A program made the position numbers and the translations under genes. The notes under the pieces are model-generated. The model searched no databases. It saw only the letters and a list, made by a program, of their open reading frames with translations, and was not told the origin of the DNA. Shown here piece by piece: positions 26,988 through 34,854 of a stretch of 64,000 bases of DNA. Source of the stretch: Caulobacter sp. NIBR1757 (GTDB lineage Bacteria > Pseudomonadota > Alphaproteobacteria > Caulobacterales > Caulobacteraceae); contig NZ_CP115463.1 of NCBI RefSeq assembly GCF_027912495.1, positions 4,104,501 to 4,168,500 on the forward strand. The letters are read 5' to 3'. Within the stretch, counting starts at the first letter, position 1; every line of letters begins with the position of its first letter.

Positions 26988-27647
26988 ATGCGCCGCTTCT
27001 TCACCTACGCCCTCGCGGGCCTGATCCTCGTTTCCGCGCCGGCCGCCATGGCCCAGGGCCGCCGTGGCGACCAGGACAAGCGCCAGGAAGAACAGAGCGC
27101 CAAGAAGAAGGCGCGCGACAAGGAGTGGAACCAGCCGGAAGCCCCGCTGCCCGCCCTGCGCAACGCCGGCCCCTGCCCCTATGTGAAGGTGCTGTACGAC
27201 GCCGCCCGCTACATCGAGTTCGACGGCAAGGAATCGGCCGGCGCCGTCGCCTACAGCGGTGAGATCCAGGGTCTGTCGTCGGCCTGCGAATACAAGGACG
27301 ACGAGCCGATCCGGGTGTCGCTCGAGGCCCTGTTCGCGCTGGGCAAGGGTCCCAGGGCGACCAGTGACCGCAAGACCTACCGCTACTGGGTGGCGGTCAC
27401 GACCCGGAACTCGGCGGTGATCACCAAGGAATACTTCGACCTGCCGGTGAAGTTCAGCGACGACCGCACCATGGTCACCGAAAAGCTGGAAGGCATCGTC
27501 ATTCCGCGCGCCAGCATGGAAACCAGCGGCGCCAACTTCGAGGTCCTGATCGGCTTCGACGTCACCCCGGCGATGGCCGAGTTCAACCGCGACGGCAAAC
27601 GTTTCCGCGTCTCGGCCGGCGCGCCAAAGGCCGCCGACTCCAATTAG
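26988..27647 (+). CDS. Conserved secreted protein of unknown function
   Basis: A 219-residue protein with a signal peptide (MRRFFTYALAGLILVSAPAAMA), then a charged segment rich in Lys/Arg/Glu (about 25-50) and a compact domain with two cysteines (GPCPY, SACEYKDDEPIRVSLEAL). I recognise no named family; similar proteins occur upstream of argS in related genomes as hypothetical envelope proteins. Only 27 bases separate it from argS, so the two are probably co-transcribed. Confidence 0.75.
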   Translation: MRRFFTYALAGLILVSAPAAMAQGRRGDQDKRQEEQSAKKKARDKEWNQPEAPLPALRNAGPCPYVKVLYDAARYIEFDGKESAGAVAYSGEIQGLSSACEYKDDEPIRVSLEALFALGKGPRATSDRKTYRYWVAVTTRNSAVITKEYFDLPVKFSDDRTMVTEKLEGIVIPRASMETSGANFEVLIGFDVTPAMAEFNRDGKRFRVSAGAPKAADSN

Positions 27648-27674
27648 TAAGCCTCCTGCTCTAGAACGACTTCC

Positions 27675-29516
27675 ATGACCGATCTGAAGAGGACGCTGGG
27701 TGAAGCGGCTGCGGCCGCGTTCGCCGAATTGGGGATTCCGCCCACGCTCGGGCGGGTGACCCCCTCCGACCGTCCCGACCTCGCCGACTTCCAGTCCAAC
27801 GGGGCCATGGCCGGGGCGAAAGTCGCCGGCAAGCCGCCGCGCGAGATCGCCCAGTATGTCGTTGACCGCCTGGCCGGCGATCCCAATCTGGCGTCCGTCG
27901 AGATCGCGGGCCTCGGCTTCATCAACATGCGGGTCAGCCCGGCCGCCCTGTCGGTGCGGGCCAACGAGATCGCCGCCGACGACCGCAAGGGCGCCGTCGA
28001 GGTCGAGGACAGCCGCCGGGTGATCATCGACTACGCCGGGCCCAACGTCGCCAAGCCAATGCATGTCGGCCACCTGCGCGCCTCGATCATCGGGGAGGCG
28101 GTCAAGCGCATCTACCGCTTCCGCGGCGACGTGGTGCTGGGCGACGCCCACTTCGGCGACTGGGGCTTCCAGATGGGGCTGCTGATCGTCGCGGCCATGG
28201 ACGAGATTCCGTTCGTCCGCGCCCTGATGGAGCGGCTGGTCACGGCCCCGGGCGGCTTCTCGGAGGCCGACAGCCAGCGGGTGCTGCAGGAACTGGGCAA
28301 TCACATCACCCTGGCCGATCTCGACCGGATGTATCCGGAGGCGGCCGGCAGGGCCAAGACCGACGTCGAGTACCGCGACCGGGCCCGCAAGGCGACCGCC
28401 GAACTGCAGGGCGGCCGCTTCGGCTATCGCCTGCTGTGGAAGCACTTCGTCAATGTCAGCCGGGTGGCGCTGGAGCGCGAGTTCCACGCGCTTGGCGTCG
28501 ATTTCGACCTGTGGAAGGGTGAGAGCGACGCCGATCCGCTGATCGCCGGCATGGTCGATGAGCTGCAGGCCAAGGGCCTCCTGGTCGAGGACCAGGGCGC
28601 GCGGGTGGTGCATGTCGCCCGGCCGGGCGAGACGAAGAAGAAGAAGCTGGAAGACGGCTCGACCGTCACTGTCCCCTCGCCCGATCCGCTGCTGGTGGTC
28701 TCGTCCGAGGGCTCGGCCATGTACGGCACGACGGACCTCGCCACGATACTGGACCGCCGCAAGAGCTTCGATCCGCAGCTGATCCTCTATTGCGTGGACC
28801 AGCGCCAGGCAGACCATTTCGAGCAGGTGTTCCGCGCCGCCTATCTCGCCGGCTACGCCGCGCCCGGCGGCCTGGAGCATATCGGCTTCGGCACCATGAA
28901 CGGTCCGGACGGCAAGCCCTTCAAGACCCGCGAAGGCGGGGTGCTGAAGCTGCACGACCTGATCGAGATGGCCCGCGAGAAGGCCCGCGAGCGGCTGCGC
29001 GAGGCAGGCCTGGGCAGCGAGCTTGAGCCTGATGAATTCGAGGAGATAGCCCACAAGGTTGCTGTCTCCACCCTGAAGTTCGCAGACCTCAGCAACTATC
29101 GCGGCACCAGCTACATCTTCGATCTCGATCGCTTTACGACTTTCGAGGGGAAGACCGGTCCGTATCTGCTGTTCCAAGCCGTGAGGATCAAATCAATCCT
29201 CCGCAGGGCAAGGAACGAGGGCGTCGAAGAGTCCAAGATCAGCGTCAAGGAGCCGGCCGAGCGCGAGCTGGTGCTGATGCTGGACGCCTTCGGCGCGGCC
29301 ACCGCCGAGGCCTACGACAAGAAGGCCCCCAACTTCATCGCCGACCACGCCTTCAAGCTGGCCCAGGCCTTCTCGAAGTTCTACGCCGCCTGCCCGATCA
29401 TGAGCGCCGAGACCGACGCCATCCGCGGCAGCCGCCTGCGCCTGGCGCGGGCGACGCTGGAACAGCTGGAACTGGCGCTGGACCTGCTGGGCATCGAGAC
29501 GCCGGAGCGGATGTAG
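27675..29516 (+). CDS. argS: Arginyl-tRNA synthetase
   Basis: The 613-residue class I synthetase charges tRNA-Arg in the cytoplasm. It has the N-terminal Add-1 domain (about 1-110), the HIGH motif as [11 protein letters not shown] near residue 134 and the degenerate KMSKS region [14 protein letters not shown] typical of ArgS. The C-terminal DALR anticodon-binding domain follows at about 490-613. No T-box or attenuator is visible. A family A inverted repeat follows the stop. Confidence 0.97.
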   Translation: MTDLKRTLGEAAAAAFAELGIPPTLGRVTPSDRPDLADFQSNGAMAGAKVAGKPPREIAQYVVDRLAGDPNLASVEIAGLGFINMRVSPAALSVRANEIAADDRKGAVEVEDSRRVIIDYAGPNVAKPMHVGHLRASIIGEAVKRIYRFRGDVVLGDAHFGDWGFQMGLLIVAAMDEIPFVRALMERLVTAPGGFSEADSQRVLQELGNHITLADLDRMYPEAAGRAKTDVEYRDRARKATAELQGGRFGYRLLWKHFVNVSRVALEREFHALGVDFDLWKGESDADPLIAGMVDELQAKGLLVEDQGARVVHVARPGETKKKKLEDGSTVTVPSPDPLLVVSSEGSAMYGTTDLATILDRRKSFDPQLILYCVDQRQADHFEQVFRAAYLAGYAAPGGLEHIGFGTMNGPDGKPFKTREGGVLKLHDLIEMAREKARERLREAGLGSELEPDEFEEIAHKVAVSTLKFADLSNYRGTSYIFDLDRFTTFEGKTGPYLLFQAVRIKSILRRARNEGVEESKISVKEPAERELVLMLDAFGAATAEAYDKKAPNFIADHAFKLAQAFSKFYAACPIMSAETDAIRGSRLRLARATLEQLELALDLLGIETPERM

Positions 29517-29528
29517 GGCGGGGCACGG

Positions 29529-29701
29529 ACCTCCCTCCCCGAATTGGGGAGGGCAGGCGCGCGTTGCGCGCCGGGTGGGGAAGTGGATCACCGGCCCCAC
29601 CGGTTAGGCTTCTGAGTGCGTCCTCTTCAAAGTCAGCGACCGACTTCCCCACCCGACGCGCGTAACCGCGCGTCTGCCCTCCCCAAGTCGGGGAGGGAGG
29701 T
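29529..29701. repeat. Large inverted repeat, family A (copy 3)
   Basis: Arms match the copies at 12760 and 15841, opening ACCTCCCTCCCCGAATTGGG. The CGCGCGTTGCGCGCCGGGTG and CACCCGACGCGCGTAACCGC inner blocks are shared with copy 1. It lies between the convergent argS and Gly-rich protein genes, and its last base touches the latter's stop codon. Confidence 0.9.
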
Positions 29702-30423
29702 CAGTGCTTGCAGCCGCAGCCGCCCTTGCCACCGTGGCCGCCCTTGTGACCGCCGCGGCCGCCGATGCGGATGCTGACGCCGACGCTGGCCCGGGCCGAG
29801 GCGTAGGCGCTGGCCCCCGCGCCGGCCTCGGCATAGGCGCCGCCCCCGCCGCCGCCTCCACCGCCGTCGATGTATTCGGGGCCGACCCCGCCGCCGCCCC
29901 AGAAGAAGCTGTCGCTCAGGCGGATCTCGCCGCAGCTTTCGATCATCCGGCCCTGGGCGTCAAAACGCTGGCGGCAGGGCTCGCGGCCCCAGTCGCCCTC
30001 GTCGTGGCGTTCCCAGCCGCCGCGCTCTTCGTAGCCCCAGCTGTAGCCGCTGCTCTCCTCGTAGGTGCGGCTGGCGCCGTAGCGGTCCTCCTCGTCCTGG
30101 TAGACCGGTTCGCCGACCCGTTCCTCATAGTGGACCGGCGGCTGGGCGCGGGGCGCGTAGGGATCCTCGATCACGTAGCCGGGCGGCAGGCAGTAGCCCT
30201 GGCAGTTGACCTGGCCCTGAACGGCAGCGCCGGCCTGCCCGGTCGTCTCGGCGCGGTAGCTGTAGGCGGAGCCGCCGGCCTCGCTGCGCTGGTAGGCGTA
30301 GGCGTCGCCGGTAACGCCGACAGACGGCGCGGCCCGGTAGGGCTCGGCGGCCATGGCCAGGGCCGGGCTCAGGGCCAGGGCGCCGGCCAGCAACAGGGCT
30401 GTGGTTCGCATCGCGCGTGGCAT
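29701..30423 (-). CDS. Secreted Gly/Tyr-rich protein with a Cys/His tail
   Basis: The 240-residue protein begins with a signal peptide (MPRAMRTTALLLAGALALSP, AGGAG 7 bases upstream of the ATG). The mature part is rich in Tyr, Glu and Arg (residues about 90-140), has a Cys pair NCQGYCLPPGYV, a nine-glycine run near 190 and an Ala/Ser stretch. It ends HKGGHGGKGGCGCKH, which looks like a metal-binding tail. It may be an envelope or surface protein; I do not recognise a family. Confidence 0.75.
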   Translation of the reverse strand: MPRAMRTTALLLAGALALSPALAMAAEPYRAAPSVGVTGDAYAYQRSEAGGSAYSYRAETTGQAGAAVQGQVNCQGYCLPPGYVIEDPYAPRAQPPVHYEERVGEPVYQDEEDRYGASRTYEESSGYSWGYEERGGWERHDEGDWGREPCRQRFDAQGRMIESCGEIRLSDSFFWGGGGVGPEYIDGGGGGGGGGAYAEAGAGASAYASARASVGVSIRIGGRGGHKGGHGGKGGCGCKH

Positions 30424-30563
30424 GTCCGGACTCCTGACGCAGTTACAGGAGGAGAAGGCTACGCCTCGAAATGGGCAGCCGCGACGCTCTGCGCCTCGGA
30501 CGAGAGGGACAGGGTTAAGGCGCCGCGCGAGGCGGGTAATTTAACCGTGCCGGCCGGCAGACC

Positions 30564-30803
30564 TCAGAAATCGACCGCGATGCCCTTGCGCTCCCAGTCG
30601 CCATAGCGGGTCGGTTCGGGGCCGGCCGGGCCGCCGTCCTCGGGCGGGGGCGCCGCCTCGACAGCCGCCGCCTTGCGCGCCGCAGCCTCTTCCAGCGCCC
30701 GCCGGGCGGCCGGAGACAGCACCTTTCCCGGGGCGGCCCCAGGGACTTCAGGCGCCTCCTGACCAAGATTTAATCGAACACCGTCTTGCGGATCGTCAGC
30801 CAT
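30564..30803 (-). CDS. SDHAF4-like DUF1674 protein (succinate dehydrogenase assembly)
   Basis: This 79-residue protein ends in the hallmark RYGDWERKGIAVDF of DUF1674. The eukaryotic homologue SDHAF4 binds flavinated SdhA and aids succinate dehydrogenase assembly. The N-terminal half is low-complexity Ala/Pro/Glu sequence. It is divergent from a small membrane-protein gene across 55 bases, in a neighbourhood with rsmB that is common in alphaproteobacteria. Confidence 0.88.
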   Translation of the reverse strand: MADDPQDGVRLNLGQEAPEVPGAAPGKVLSPAARRALEEAAARKAAAVEAAPPPEDGGPAGPEPTRYGDWERKGIAVDF

Positions 30804-30858
30804 GATGGTTTACGCGCGCTCCCAACAACAACGACAAGTATAGGGAAAGATTAAAACC

Positions 30859-31284
30859 ATGTCACGTTGGCCTTATGTGTTTTTCGCCGCCGCCTGCTTT
30901 TACATCATGATCGGCGTCTGCTGGGGTATGTACATGGGCATCAGCCATGATCATGCCACCTCGCCCGGTCACGCCCACCTCAACCTGCTGGGCTTCGTCA
31001 GCCTGTCGATCATGGGCGGATTCTACGCCCTGCTCGGCAAGGAAACCCCGACCTGGATCGTTGGCGCCAACTTCGGCCTGATGAACCTCGGCGTCTGCCT
31101 GCTGGCCCCGGCCCTGTTCCTGCTGCTGTCGCAGCGGGTGGAACCGGCCCAGGTCGTGCCCGTCTTCATGATCGGCGAGGTCTCCATCCTGCTGGGCTTC
31201 CTGGCCTTCGGCGCCGCCGTCATCGGCGGTCTGCGCCGCACGGGTCGGGCGAAGGCAGGATCCTTGAAGGTCGCCATCGCCTAG
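30859..31284 (+). CDS. Small four-helix membrane protein, cytochrome-oxidase-subunit-I-like
   Basis: The 141-residue protein has four predicted membrane helices. Helix 2 begins with GHAHLNLLGFV, the histidine motif seen in small proteins related to haem-copper oxidase subunit I and NnrS, preceded by HDHATSP. The histidines could bind haem or metal. The function is not established. A hairpin and a tandem repeat follow its stop, before rsmB. Confidence 0.7.
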   Translation: MSRWPYVFFAAACFYIMIGVCWGMYMGISHDHATSPGHAHLNLLGFVSLSIMGGFYALLGKETPTWIVGANFGLMNLGVCLLAPALFLLLSQRVEPAQVVPVFMIGEVSILLGFLAFGAAVIGGLRRTGRAKAGSLKVAIA

Positions 31285-31290
31285 CTCTTG

Positions 31291-31354
31291 CTTGATCCCT
31301 GCGCCGCAAAGGCGGCCCTTCTTGGCTTGAACCCTGCGCCTGAAAGGCGCAGGG
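31291..31354 (+). repeat. Tandem 24-base repeat with a perfect terminator-like hairpin
   Basis: The unit CTTGAnCCCTGCGCC..AAAGGCG occurs at 31291-31314 and 31326-31349, 35 bases apart. The second copy forms a 9-bp perfect hairpin (CCCTGCGCC / GGCGCAGGG, loop TGAAA, 31332-31354). The rsmB Shine-Dalgarno (AGGGGGA) overlaps the 3' side of that stem. Confidence 0.7.
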
Positions 31355-31361
31355 GGACGGC

Positions 31362-32642
31362 GTGACCCAAGCACCTTCGAACGACCTGGCCGCCCGCCGC
31401 GCGGCCCTCACCCTGCTGGACGCCGCCCTCGAACGCCGGGGCGGCATCGACGAGGCGGCCGCGGCCGGCCCGCTGAAAAGCCTCGACGCCCGCGACCGCG
31501 CCTTCGCCCGCGCCCTGACGCTCAGCACCCTGCGCCGGCTTGGGGCCATCGACCGGCTGCTGGCCCCGAAGCTGAACCGCGAGCCGCCGCCGCGCATCCG
31601 CAACCTGCTGCGGCTGGGCGTCGCCCAGCTGTTCTGGTTCGACACCCCCGACCATGCCGCCGTCTCGACCAGCGTCGATATCGCCGCCGCCGACAAGGCC
31701 GGCCGGGCCTTCAAGGGCCTGGTCAACGCCGTGCTGCGCGGCCTGCTGCGCGATGGCCCGCCGGCCGACGATCCCGAAGCCCTCTGCCCGCCCTGGCTCT
31801 ACGCCCGCTGGACCAACGCCTGGGGCCCCGAGGCCGCCCGCGCCATCGCGGCGCAGATCGCGGGTGAACCGGCCACCGACCTGACGGTGCGCGAGAACGG
31901 CGACATCGAACTGCTGACCGCCCAGCTCGAGGCCACCGCCCTGCCCGGCGGCACGGTCCGCGTCACCCAGCGCGGCGATGTCGCCCAGTGGCCGGGCTTC
32001 GCCGAGGGCCGCTGGTGGGTGCAGGACGCCGCGGCCGCCATCCCCGCCCGCCTGCTGCACGCCAACGCCGAACAGACGGCGCTCGACCTTTGCGCCGCGC
32101 CGGGCGGCAAGACCCTGCAGCTGGCCGTGACCGGCGCCAGGACCGTGGCCGTCGATCGCTCCGAAGAGCGGCTGAAGCGGGTGACCGAAAACCTGGCACG
32201 GATGGGCCTGACCGCCGAGGTCATCGCCGCCGACGCCGGGCGCTGGGACGATGAGCGCACCTTCGACGCCGTCCTGCTCGACGCCCCCTGCTCGGCCACC
32301 GGCACCTTCCGGCGCCACCCGGACGTGCTGTGGGCCGCCGCCCCTGGCGACATCGCCAAGCTGGCCGCCGTGCAGTCGCGTCTGCTGGACAGCGCGGCGA
32401 TGCGCACCGCGCCCGGCGGGCGGCTCGTCTACTGCGTCTGCTCGCTGGAGCCGGAAGAGGGCGAAGGCCAGGTCCGCGCCTTCCTCAACCGCCATCCCGA
32501 GTTCAGCAACGAACCCTGCGCCGAGGGCGAGGGCGGGGCGCCGGCCGCCTCGCTGACCCGCGAAGGCTGGCTGCGCCTGCTGCCCCACCAGCGCGAAGGC
32601 GGCCAGGACGGCTTCTTCGCGGCGCGGCTGAAGCGAAACTGA
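31362..32642 (+). CDS. rsmB: RsmB-family 16S rRNA (cytosine-5) methyltransferase
   Basis: The 426-residue enzyme has an N-terminal NusB-like domain (about 1-140) and a SAM-dependent methyltransferase domain (about 225-426). Catalytic cysteines lie in DAPCSATGTFRRHPD and in CVCSLEPEEGEG; the SAM site is LDLCAAPGGKTLQL. RsmB methylates C967 of 16S rRNA. Translation starts at GTG 31362 with AGGGGGA upstream. An IS110 element separates it from rpe. Confidence 0.93.
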   Translation: MTQAPSNDLAARRAALTLLDAALERRGGIDEAAAAGPLKSLDARDRAFARALTLSTLRRLGAIDRLLAPKLNREPPPRIRNLLRLGVAQLFWFDTPDHAAVSTSVDIAAADKAGRAFKGLVNAVLRGLLRDGPPADDPEALCPPWLYARWTNAWGPEAARAIAAQIAGEPATDLTVRENGDIELLTAQLEATALPGGTVRVTQRGDVAQWPGFAEGRWWVQDAAAAIPARLLHANAEQTALDLCAAPGGKTLQLAVTGARTVAVDRSEERLKRVTENLARMGLTAEVIAADAGRWDDERTFDAVLLDAPCSATGTFRRHPDVLWAAAPGDIAKLAAVQSRLLDSAAMRTAPGGRLVYCVCSLEPEEGEGQVRAFLNRHPEFSNEPCAEGEGGAPAASLTREGWLRLLPHQREGGQDGFFAARLKRN

Positions 32643-32652
32643 TCCCACTCTT

Positions 32653-32700
32653 GATGTCATCCTCCGGCCGCGCAGCGGACCGGGGGACCCATCTGTCCGC
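32653..32700. repeat. Left arm of an inverted repeat split by an insertion sequence
   Basis: The block beginning GATGTCATCCTCCGG and ending GGGGGACCCATCTGTCC is a near reverse complement of 34081-34133, on the far side of the IS110-family element. Together they make one large intergenic repeat like others in the window, now interrupted. Confidence 0.8.
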
Positions 32701-32810
32701 GTGAAAACGGCCGAGAGTCCTTCCAGAGCCGCCTTGATGGGGTGGACGACCCCCGGCGGCATCGGTGTGCCAAGATGGGTTGTCTGAACTCATCTCAAGG
32801 AGGGCCGTCC

Positions 32811-33854
32811 GTGGAGCATCCTACGCGCATATTCATCGATACGTCCAAGCAGCTGTTTCAGCTGCACGGTGTGGACGCAGGCGAGAAGGTCGTCATTCGC
32901 CGGCAACTTCGGCGGCGGGAGATGATCCCGTTCTTCACCAGGCTGGCGCCGACGGTGATCGGACTGGAAGCCTGTGGAGGTTCACACCACTGGGCGCGGG
33001 AGCTGGCGGGGCTTGGCCATCAGGTGATGCTGCTGCCGGCCCAGTATGTGAAGGCCTATCTGAAGCGAGGCAAGAACGACGGTCGCGACGCCGAGGCCGG
33101 CTGCGAAGCGATGAGCCGGCCGACGATGAGGCCGGTGCCGGTCAAGACCGTTCAGGAGCAGGCGGTGCTGATGCTGCTGGCGACGCGGGACCGACTGGTG
33201 CGAAGCCGCACCCAGCTGACCAACGCCATTCGCGGCCATGCCGCCGAGTTCGGGCTGATCGCTCCGACCGGGCTGGACAAGATCGAGCCGCTGCTGGAGC
33301 GCGTCGCCGCCGACCAGGCTTTGCCCGACCTGGCCCGGGACCTGTTCGCGGGTCTTGGCCGCCAGCTCCTCGCCCTGCAGGCGCAGATCGTCGAGATCGA
33401 CGCCCGGATGGCGGCGCATCATCGGGCCGATCAGACCAGCCGCCGGCTGGCCAGGATCCCCAGCGTCGGGATCGTCGGCGCGGTCATGCTCGCCGCCAAG
33501 ACCCCGGACCCCAAGGCCTTCCGCTCAGCGCGCGACTTCGCCGCCTGGCTGGGCCTCACGCCCAAGGACCATTCCACTGCCGGCAAGACCCGCCTTGGCG
33601 GCATCACCCGGGCCGGCGACGAGGCGCTTCGAGCCGTCCTGGTCTGCGGGGCCATGGCGGTGATCCAGAACGCCAAAGCGGGTCGAGGACAGCCGTGGCC
33701 ATGGCTCAATCGGCTATTGGCCACAAAGCCGACCAAGCAGGTCGCCGTCGCCCTCGCCAACAAGACCGCCCGCATCGCCTGGCGCCTCATGGTCAGCGGA
33801 CAGGACTACGATCCGTCTCGCCGCCTCGCCGCGCCTTCCCAACAACCTGCCTAG
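32811..33854 (+). CDS. IS110-family DEDD transposase (RNA-guided recombinase type)
   Basis: The 347-residue recombinase starts at GTG 32811, with AAGGAGG about 7 bases upstream. The RuvC-like domain has D10 (IFIDTSKQ), E53 (GLEACGG), D90 and D93 (KNDGRDAEA). The C-terminal domain keeps the catalytic serine S255 in HSTAGKTRLGGITRAGD. All key residues are intact, so it may be active. The GLEACGGSHHWAREL block points to the IS1111 branch. The upstream in-frame ATG at 32742 coincides with the inverted repeat and lacks a Shine-Dalgarno. Confidence 0.93.
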   Translation: MEHPTRIFIDTSKQLFQLHGVDAGEKVVIRRQLRRREMIPFFTRLAPTVIGLEACGGSHHWARELAGLGHQVMLLPAQYVKAYLKRGKNDGRDAEAGCEAMSRPTMRPVPVKTVQEQAVLMLLATRDRLVRSRTQLTNAIRGHAAEFGLIAPTGLDKIEPLLERVAADQALPDLARDLFAGLGRQLLALQAQIVEIDARMAAHHRADQTSRRLARIPSVGIVGAVMLAAKTPDPKAFRSARDFAAWLGLTPKDHSTAGKTRLGGITRAGDEALRAVLVCGAMAVIQNAKAGRGQPWPWLNRLLATKPTKQVAVALANKTARIAWRLMVSGQDYDPSRRLAAPSQQPA

Positions 33855-33869
33855 CCGGCAGGCTCAACC

Positions 33870-34070
33870 CGTTCCTTGCAAGAGGCAGATGGTGTGATCG
33901 ATCGATCAAATGGATGGGACACTCCGCGGGACCCAACGGCGTCACAGACCGCTGCCTTGATCGGAACCCATCCCGCGCAAACCATCTTGGCGACGGCCAA
34001 TATCCAAGGCCGCCAGACCGGACATATGGGCGCAAGCGACTACGATCAGATCAATCCGCGACGACTTGCA
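33870..34070 (+). ncRNA. Candidate bridge (seek) RNA of the IS110-family element
   Basis: This non-coding end lies 3' of the transposase, where IS1111-type elements encode their guide RNA. A 7-bp stem GGATGGG/CCCATCC (33912-33918 with 33967-33973) encloses a small CCG...CGG hairpin. The loop of that hairpin contains GGGACCCA (33928-33935), which also occurs in both arms of the invaded repeat (for example GGGGGACCCAT in the left arm). Limits are approximate. Confidence 0.4.
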
Positions 34071-34080
34071 GGGTGGGGGT

Positions 34081-34133
34081 CGTCCACATATGGGTCCCCC
34101 GGCTCCCGCTTCGCGGGCCCGGAGGATGACATC
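34081..34133. repeat. Right arm of the inverted repeat split by the insertion sequence
   Basis: It is a near reverse complement of 32653-32700 and ends GGAGGATGACATC. An internal CCCGCTTCGCGGG hairpin is present. Its inner end overlaps the element's terminal inverted repeat, so the element inserted in the loop right next to this arm. Confidence 0.8.
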
Positions 34134-34194
34134 GGAAGGGGAACGGCCAGTCGAACCTAGCCCCACAGCTTCGACTCCGCTAAGCCATGGGGCC

Positions 34195-34842
34195 ATGATC
34201 ATCGCTCCTTCCATCCTGGCGTCGGACTTCGCCAAGCTCGGCGAGGAATGCCGCGCCATCGAGGCCGCCGGCGCCGACTGGGTGCACGTCGACGTCATGG
34301 ACGGCCACTTCGTGCCCAACATCACCATCGGTCCCGACGTGGTGAAGGCCCTGCGGCCGCACGTCTCCATCCCGTTTGACTGCCACCTGATGATCGCCCC
34401 GGCCGATCCCTATCTGGAGGCGTTCCGCGAGGCCGGGGCCGACATGATCAGCGTGCATCCCGAGGCCGGGCCGCACCTGAACCGCACCCTGCAGCGCATC
34501 CGGGCGCTCGGCGCCAAGGCGGGGGTGGTGTTCAACCCGTCCACAAGCCCGTCGGTCATCGAGTACATGATGGACGACATCGACCTGATCCTGGTGATGA
34601 GCATCAACCCGGGCTTCGGCGGCCAGAGCTTCATGCCCTCGCAGCTGAAGAAGATCGAAACCCTGCGCCGGATGATCGACGCCAGCGGCAAGGACATCTG
34701 GCTGGAGGTCGATGGCGGGGTGAACCCGGTCACCGCCCGCCAGTGCGCCGACGCCGGAGCCACGGCCCTGGTCGCCGGCTCGGCCGTGTTCAAGGGCGGG
34801 CCGAGCGCCTACGCCGCCAACATCGCCGCCTTGCGGGGCTGA
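34195..34842 (+). CDS. rpe: Ribulose-phosphate 3-epimerase
   Basis: The 215-residue TIM-barrel enzyme interconverts ribulose-5-phosphate and xylulose-5-phosphate in the pentose phosphate pathway. Metal ligands lie in HVDVMDGHFVPN (His, Asp) and DCHLMI (His); LEVDGGVN carries the catalytic Asp. The start is the ATG at 34195 (MIIAPSILASD); the upstream extension of the frame translates repeat sequence. Its former upstream neighbour rsmB is now separated by the insertion sequence. Confidence 0.96.
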   Translation: MIIAPSILASDFAKLGEECRAIEAAGADWVHVDVMDGHFVPNITIGPDVVKALRPHVSIPFDCHLMIAPADPYLEAFREAGADMISVHPEAGPHLNRTLQRIRALGAKAGVVFNPSTSPSVIEYMMDDIDLILVMSINPGFGGQSFMPSQLKKIETLRRMIDASGKDIWLEVDGGVNPVTARQCADAGATALVAGSAVFKGGPSAYAANIAALRG

Positions 34843-34854
34843 CGGGACGAAAGC

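Larger units (their letters stand above)
32742..34087 (+). mobile_element. IS110-family (IS1111-like) insertion sequence
   Basis: The element contains one DEDD transposase gene. A perfect 13-bp inverted pair, GTGGACGACCCCC at 32742-32754 and its reverse complement at 34075-34087, marks the probable ends or subterminal repeats. A second, nearly perfect pair (GCCAAGATGGgTT at 32769-32781, AACCATCTTGGC at 33980-33991) lies inside. About 220 non-coding bases follow the transposase, as in IS1111-type elements. The exact termini cannot be fixed without an empty site. Confidence 0.7.
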
